Shown here in pieces: positions 4,890-7,081 of a stretch of 7,081 nt of DNA. Numbering within the stretch: the first letter of the stretch is position 1; every line of letters starts with the position of its first letter. Position numbers and translations under genes: made by a program. The notes beneath the pieces were generated by a model. The model worked only from the letters and a program-made list of their open reading frames with translations, ran no database searches and was not told the DNA's origin. Source of the DNA: an uncultured Phycisphaera sp. (GTDB taxonomy: Bacteria > Planctomycetota > Phycisphaerae > Phycisphaerales > SM1A02); assembly GCA_937911845.1 (NCBI GenBank), contig CALDQF010000363.1, forward strand, positions 1-7,081. Reading direction: 5' to 3'.

Positions 4890-6689
4890 ATGCTTCCATC
4901 TTCAAACACTGTTTCATCTTCTTCTTGTTCCGTGACCGTGACCGGTCAGAATTCGGACCCGATGGTCCATCCTCGGGTCTCCGTGGGGCTTTGTGCCACG
5001 TTGGCCGCCAGCCTCCTGATGTCCTCGGCCCATGCCGTTGATGTTGATGGGGTGATTACCGTCGACAATGCGTACGGCTTTGCCTTCGGCGATGCCAATG
5101 GCATCACCACTTCTAGTTATTACGGGGGCCTTCGCAACACAAGTGCCGGTGACATCGCCAATGGTGCTCCGGTGTTGTATTCAGGTCCTACTGGGCCTGG
5201 ATTCACCAATCCTGGGGTTGGTCCCGAGCTGTATGACCTTCCAAGTCTCGCCCCACCCGATTACATGTACTTGATTGCCTGGTCGGACGACAGTTCGTAT
5301 CAGGGGGCGATCGGTTCGTTCACCATTGGTTCCACTTCGGTGGGCACCTTGCCCAACACAGGGTGGGAAGTGTTTGCCACCGGAATCGACCTTGATTCCA
5401 CGGTGGCCTCGGACACGTTGACCACCGATCCGGCCGATGTCCAACTCATCAACGACCAAATCGCAATTGCCAACGCCAACGCGGGAAATACCGGCACCAG
5501 CATTGGTTGGGTTGACGAGAACGGCGTGTTGCCCAATGGGTCACTTGGACTGGGGGAATTGGCTTTCAGTATCGACGACAACACCGGAGGCAGTGGCGGT
5601 CAACTTCCTTTTGGTGCCATTCAAGGCATCCCCAGCAACGCACGCTGGATGTGGTACAACGAGGACCCGGTCAACATTTCCAATCCTTTCGGAGCATCAT
5701 TTGGGGGTGGTCCTGACGGGCATAAAGAATTCTTGATCTTCCGTATTCAAGTGGAAGATGTGTTGCAGCAGATCACAGGCTGCTGCTGTTGGGTTGACGA
5801 TGCCGGCAACCACGTGCAATCCCAAACCAGTGAAGCGGATTGTCATGCCTTGAGCGGGGTCTACGCCGGTGACGGTGTGGATTGTGAAGACTTCAACTGT
5901 CAACAAATCACGGGTGCTTGTTGCTTCTTGAAAGACTTTGGTGTCATGTGGTGCCACAACAACTACACCGCGTCCGATTGTGCATCGTTGCCACTTTCGA
6001 CCTTCTACCCCGGACAAAGCTGTTCCGACATTCCTTGTGACATGGAGCCCACATTGGGCGCGTGCTGCTACGAAGACCCCGATTTGGGTTGGAACTGTGT
6101 GGAGACCGATGAGTTCAAGTGCGTGGAAGCGTTTGGTGGTGTTTGGTACGCCGGCCAACCTTGTTCTTGGATCGATTGCCCAGCCGCTCCTCCCACCGGC
6201 GCATGTTGCTACGAAGACCCTGATTTGGGCACGTTGACTTGTGCTGACAATGTGGAAGAGTTGACGTGCCTTCAGGTCTTTGGTGGGACCTGGTACCCGG
6301 GCTTGACTTGCGTGGACATTGCCGATGAGTGCATGGATCCACGGGGCGCTTGCTGCTTCCAGAATCCAGATGACGGGTCCTACGACTGCATTGACAACAT
6401 CACTGACTTTGAATGCAGTGAGTATTACAACGGCATTTGGACTGGTGGTGCGACATGTGCTGAAGTGGATTGCTGCCCCAAGCTCGGCGCGTGTTGTGTG
6501 AAGGATGTCTGCGTTCAAACCACCACGGACAGCTGTGATGCTGCCGGTGGAACCTGGATGGGCATGGGTCTTCCTTGTGACCAGGCCGATTGCCCAGAAC
6601 CCTGCGTCTTCGACGTCACAGAAGATGGTGTGGTCAACTTCAGCGACCTGATCGCCATCATCAACAACTGGGGACAGGTGTGTCCATGA
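4890..6689 (+). CDS. Secreted cysteine-repeat protein with terminal dockerin-like EF-hand
   Basis: 599 residues from the ATG at 4890, chosen for the Shine-Dalgarno-like GAAAGGGG just upstream. The signal peptide has an unusually long polar n-region (1-25), then a hydrophobic core and cleavage after SSAHA at about residue 49. Residues 50-293 form a Gly/Ser/Asp/Asn-rich domain that I do not recognise and that looks like an extracellular beta-rich fold. Residues 295-568 hold six repeats of 44-49 residues, each with six cysteines in the pattern CC-x(4-10)-C-x(7-8)-C-x13-C-x(4-6)-C and usually starting TGACC or LGACC; three internal disulfides per repeat are likely. The C-terminus (571-598) is one dockerin-type calcium loop (D575, T577, D579, V581, D586 in DVTEDGVVNFSD) then WGQVC, flanked by Cys572 and Cys598. 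Such short single-loop tails are frequent in Phycisphaerae secreted proteins. Probable role: cell-surface structure or adhesion, inferred only. A strong terminator follows. Confidence 0.88.
   Translation: MLPSSNTVSSSSCSVTVTGQNSDPMVHPRVSVGLCATLAASLLMSSAHAVDVDGVITVDNAYGFAFGDANGITTSSYYGGLRNTSAGDIANGAPVLYSGPTGPGFTNPGVGPELYDLPSLAPPDYMYLIAWSDDSSYQGAIGSFTIGSTSVGTLPNTGWEVFATGIDLDSTVASDTLTTDPADVQLINDQIAIANANAGNTGTSIGWVDENGVLPNGSLGLGELAFSIDDNTGGSGGQLPFGAIQGIPSNARWMWYNEDPVNISNPFGASFGGGPDGHKEFLIFRIQVEDVLQQITGCCCWVDDAGNHVQSQTSEADCHALSGVYAGDGVDCEDFNCQQITGACCFLKDFGVMWCHNNYTASDCASLPLSTFYPGQSCSDIPCDMEPTLGACCYEDPDLGWNCVETDEFKCVEAFGGVWYAGQPCSWIDCPAAPPTGACCYEDPDLGTLTCADNVEELTCLQVFGGTWYPGLTCVDIADECMDPRGACCFQNPDDGSYDCIDNITDFECSEYYNGIWTGGATCAEVDCCPKLGACCVKDVCVQTTTDSCDAAGGTWMGMGLPCDQADCPEPCVFDVTEDGVVNFSDLIAIINNWGQVCP
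5772..6593 (+). repeat. Six tandem repeats encoding six-cysteine GACC modules
   Basis: The cysteine-repeat protein carries six tandem units, with first CC pairs at residues 298-299, 344-345, 392-393, 439-440, 488-489 and 535-536 (599-aa numbering). The spacing between the fourth and fifth cysteines is exactly 13 residues in all six. Unit 1 is divergent: its third Cys sits directly after the CC pair (CCC) and the spacing to the next Cys is 17. Unit 4 has 6 instead of 4 residues before its last Cys. Unit 6 is shortened near its start. Units 3 and 4 share CCYEDPDLG and nearly identical DNA there. Confidence 0.85.
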
Positions 6690-6715
6690 GTTGATGATTG
6701 CAGCTTTGAAACTTT

Positions 6716-6743
6716 GGGCCGGTCGAAAGACCGGCCCTTTTTT
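6716..6743 (+). terminator. Strong intrinsic terminator
   Basis: GGGCCGGTC (6716-6724) and GACCGGCCC (6729-6737) form a perfect 9-bp GC-rich stem closed by a GAAA tetraloop and followed at once by six T (6738-6743), then AATTTT. It starts 27 bases after the stop of the cysteine-repeat gene, and separates that gene from the one starting at 6825. Confidence 0.95.
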
Positions 6744-6808
6744 AATTTTCTGATCTGTTCTGGCGGGGCGTGGTGGGGGAGTTCGCCATATCTGGTGTAA
6801 GCCGAGTT

Positions 6809-6821
6809 CCGAAAGGGGTTT
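6809..6821 (+). promoter_or_regulatory. Ribosome-binding leader CCGAAAGGGGTTT, copy 2
   Basis: Identical over 13 bases to the site at 4872-4884. The G run ends 6 bases before the ATG at 6825, good Shine-Dalgarno spacing, and it is the main reason to accept 6825 as a start. After each copy the sequence stays T-rich, and TTCC occurs close to both start codons. Confidence 0.6.
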
Positions 6822-6824
6822 TTT

Positions 6825-7081
6825 ATGTTTCTTCCAGCCTTCACCAGCCTTCTTATGACACAGTCCTTCAATCACATTCGAGTGGGTGACGTGGATGGAT
6901 TCGGATATCTCACTGGGACTATCCCAGGAGCCGTCGGACCCTTCGGGCAAGAGCCCGCTTGGCCATTTGGATCATGGCAAACCGGGGTGTTTGGATGCTC
7001 CGTGACACCTTTTGAATTGACCAATGCGGTTGGCAGTCCCATCAATACCGATGGTGCTGGGATTTTGACCGGTGGTGACTA
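6825..7081 (+). CDS. Hypothetical protein, 3' end cut off by window
   Basis: The frame is open for 85 codons from the ATG at 6825 to the window edge, so only the N-terminus is seen. The start is supported by the Shine-Dalgarno-like AAAGGGG 6 bases upstream and by a strong terminator before it; an alternative ATG lies at 6855. The N-terminus (MFLPAFTSLL) is only weakly signal-like. Residues 18-28 read IRVGDVDGFGY, an Asp/Gly-rich turn of the kind found in planctomycete surface proteins with PEP-CTERM tails, and residues 69-85 continue Gly/Asp-rich (NTDGAGILTGGD). A calcium-binding or surface role is possible but not shown. I do not recognise the family. Codon usage resembles the preceding gene. 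Confidence 0.65.
   Translation, partial: MFLPAFTSLLMTQSFNHIRVGDVDGFGYLTGTIPGAVGPFGQEPAWPFGSWQTGVFGCSVTPFELTNAVGSPINTDGAGILTGGD

Noticed and set aside
3877..4917. 346-codon minus-strand frame opposite the phosphatase gene
   Set aside because: The plus strand encodes all PPP motifs in order; the antisense product has no recognisable feature.
5772..6593. Cysteine-rich repeats as a CRISPR array or DNA satellite
   Set aside because: The periodicity is at protein level, with unit lengths of 44-49 codons and diverged DNA; there are no constant repeats with spacers.
6744..6808. Promoter for the gene at 6825
   Set aside because: A promoter is expected here, but I see no convincing -35/-10 pair, so none is called.
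5697..6950. 417-codon open frame on the minus strand, opposite the cysteine-repeat gene
   Set aside because: It mirrors the biased codons of the plus-strand gene, crosses its terminator, and has no domain or signal features.

Overview
The window looks like ordinary chromosomal DNA from a planctomycete, most probably the Phycisphaerae branch. The evidence is one small secreted protein with a PEP-CTERM-like tail (VPSPG, short hydrophobic stretch, RRRR), and one large secreted protein built from tandem six-cysteine 'GACC' repeats that ends in a single dockerin-like EF-hand followed by W-G-x-x-C. Both architectures are, from memory, common in that group. Base composition is moderately GC-rich, gene packing is tight, and most starts lack a clear Shine-Dalgarno sequence. 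This assignment is inference from protein style, not from a marker gene.

Layout: (1) 1-474, minus strand: 3'-truncated isochorismatase-like cysteine hydrolase. (2) 516 (or 480)-1697, plus strand: degenerate-receiver plus EAL-domain protein. The two are divergent, and a perfect 9-12-9 inverted repeat at 481-510 lies between them. (3) 1699-2274, minus strand: small PEP-CTERM-like exported protein, convergent with the EAL gene with one base between the stop codons. (4) 2321-3772, plus strand: beta-CASP metallo-beta-lactamase-fold nuclease, followed 17 bases later by (5) 3790-4770, a PPP-family metallophosphatase resembling the PrpE/Pnkp branch. These two are probably one operon, closed by a weak-to-moderate terminator at 4826-4861. 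(6) 4890-6689, plus strand: secreted six-repeat cysteine-rich protein, closed by a strong terminator at 6716-6743. (7) 6825-end, plus strand: start of a hypothetical gene that runs off the window.

How the parts may work together: genes 4 and 5 suggest an RNA-end-processing pair (nuclease plus phosphatase). Genes 1 and 2 may share control through the dyad between them. Genes 6 and 7 carry the same 13-base leader (CCGAAAGGGGTTT) with a Shine-Dalgarno-like core just upstream of their ATGs, which suggests shared translational control. There is no tRNA, rRNA, CRISPR array, insertion sequence or integrase that I can see. I do not find a clearly new multi-gene system; the best leads are the divergent dyad, the beta-CASP/PPP pair and the cysteine-repeat protein. 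The only non-coding stretches are short: 475-515, 2275-2320, 3773-3789, 4771-4889 and 6690-6824.
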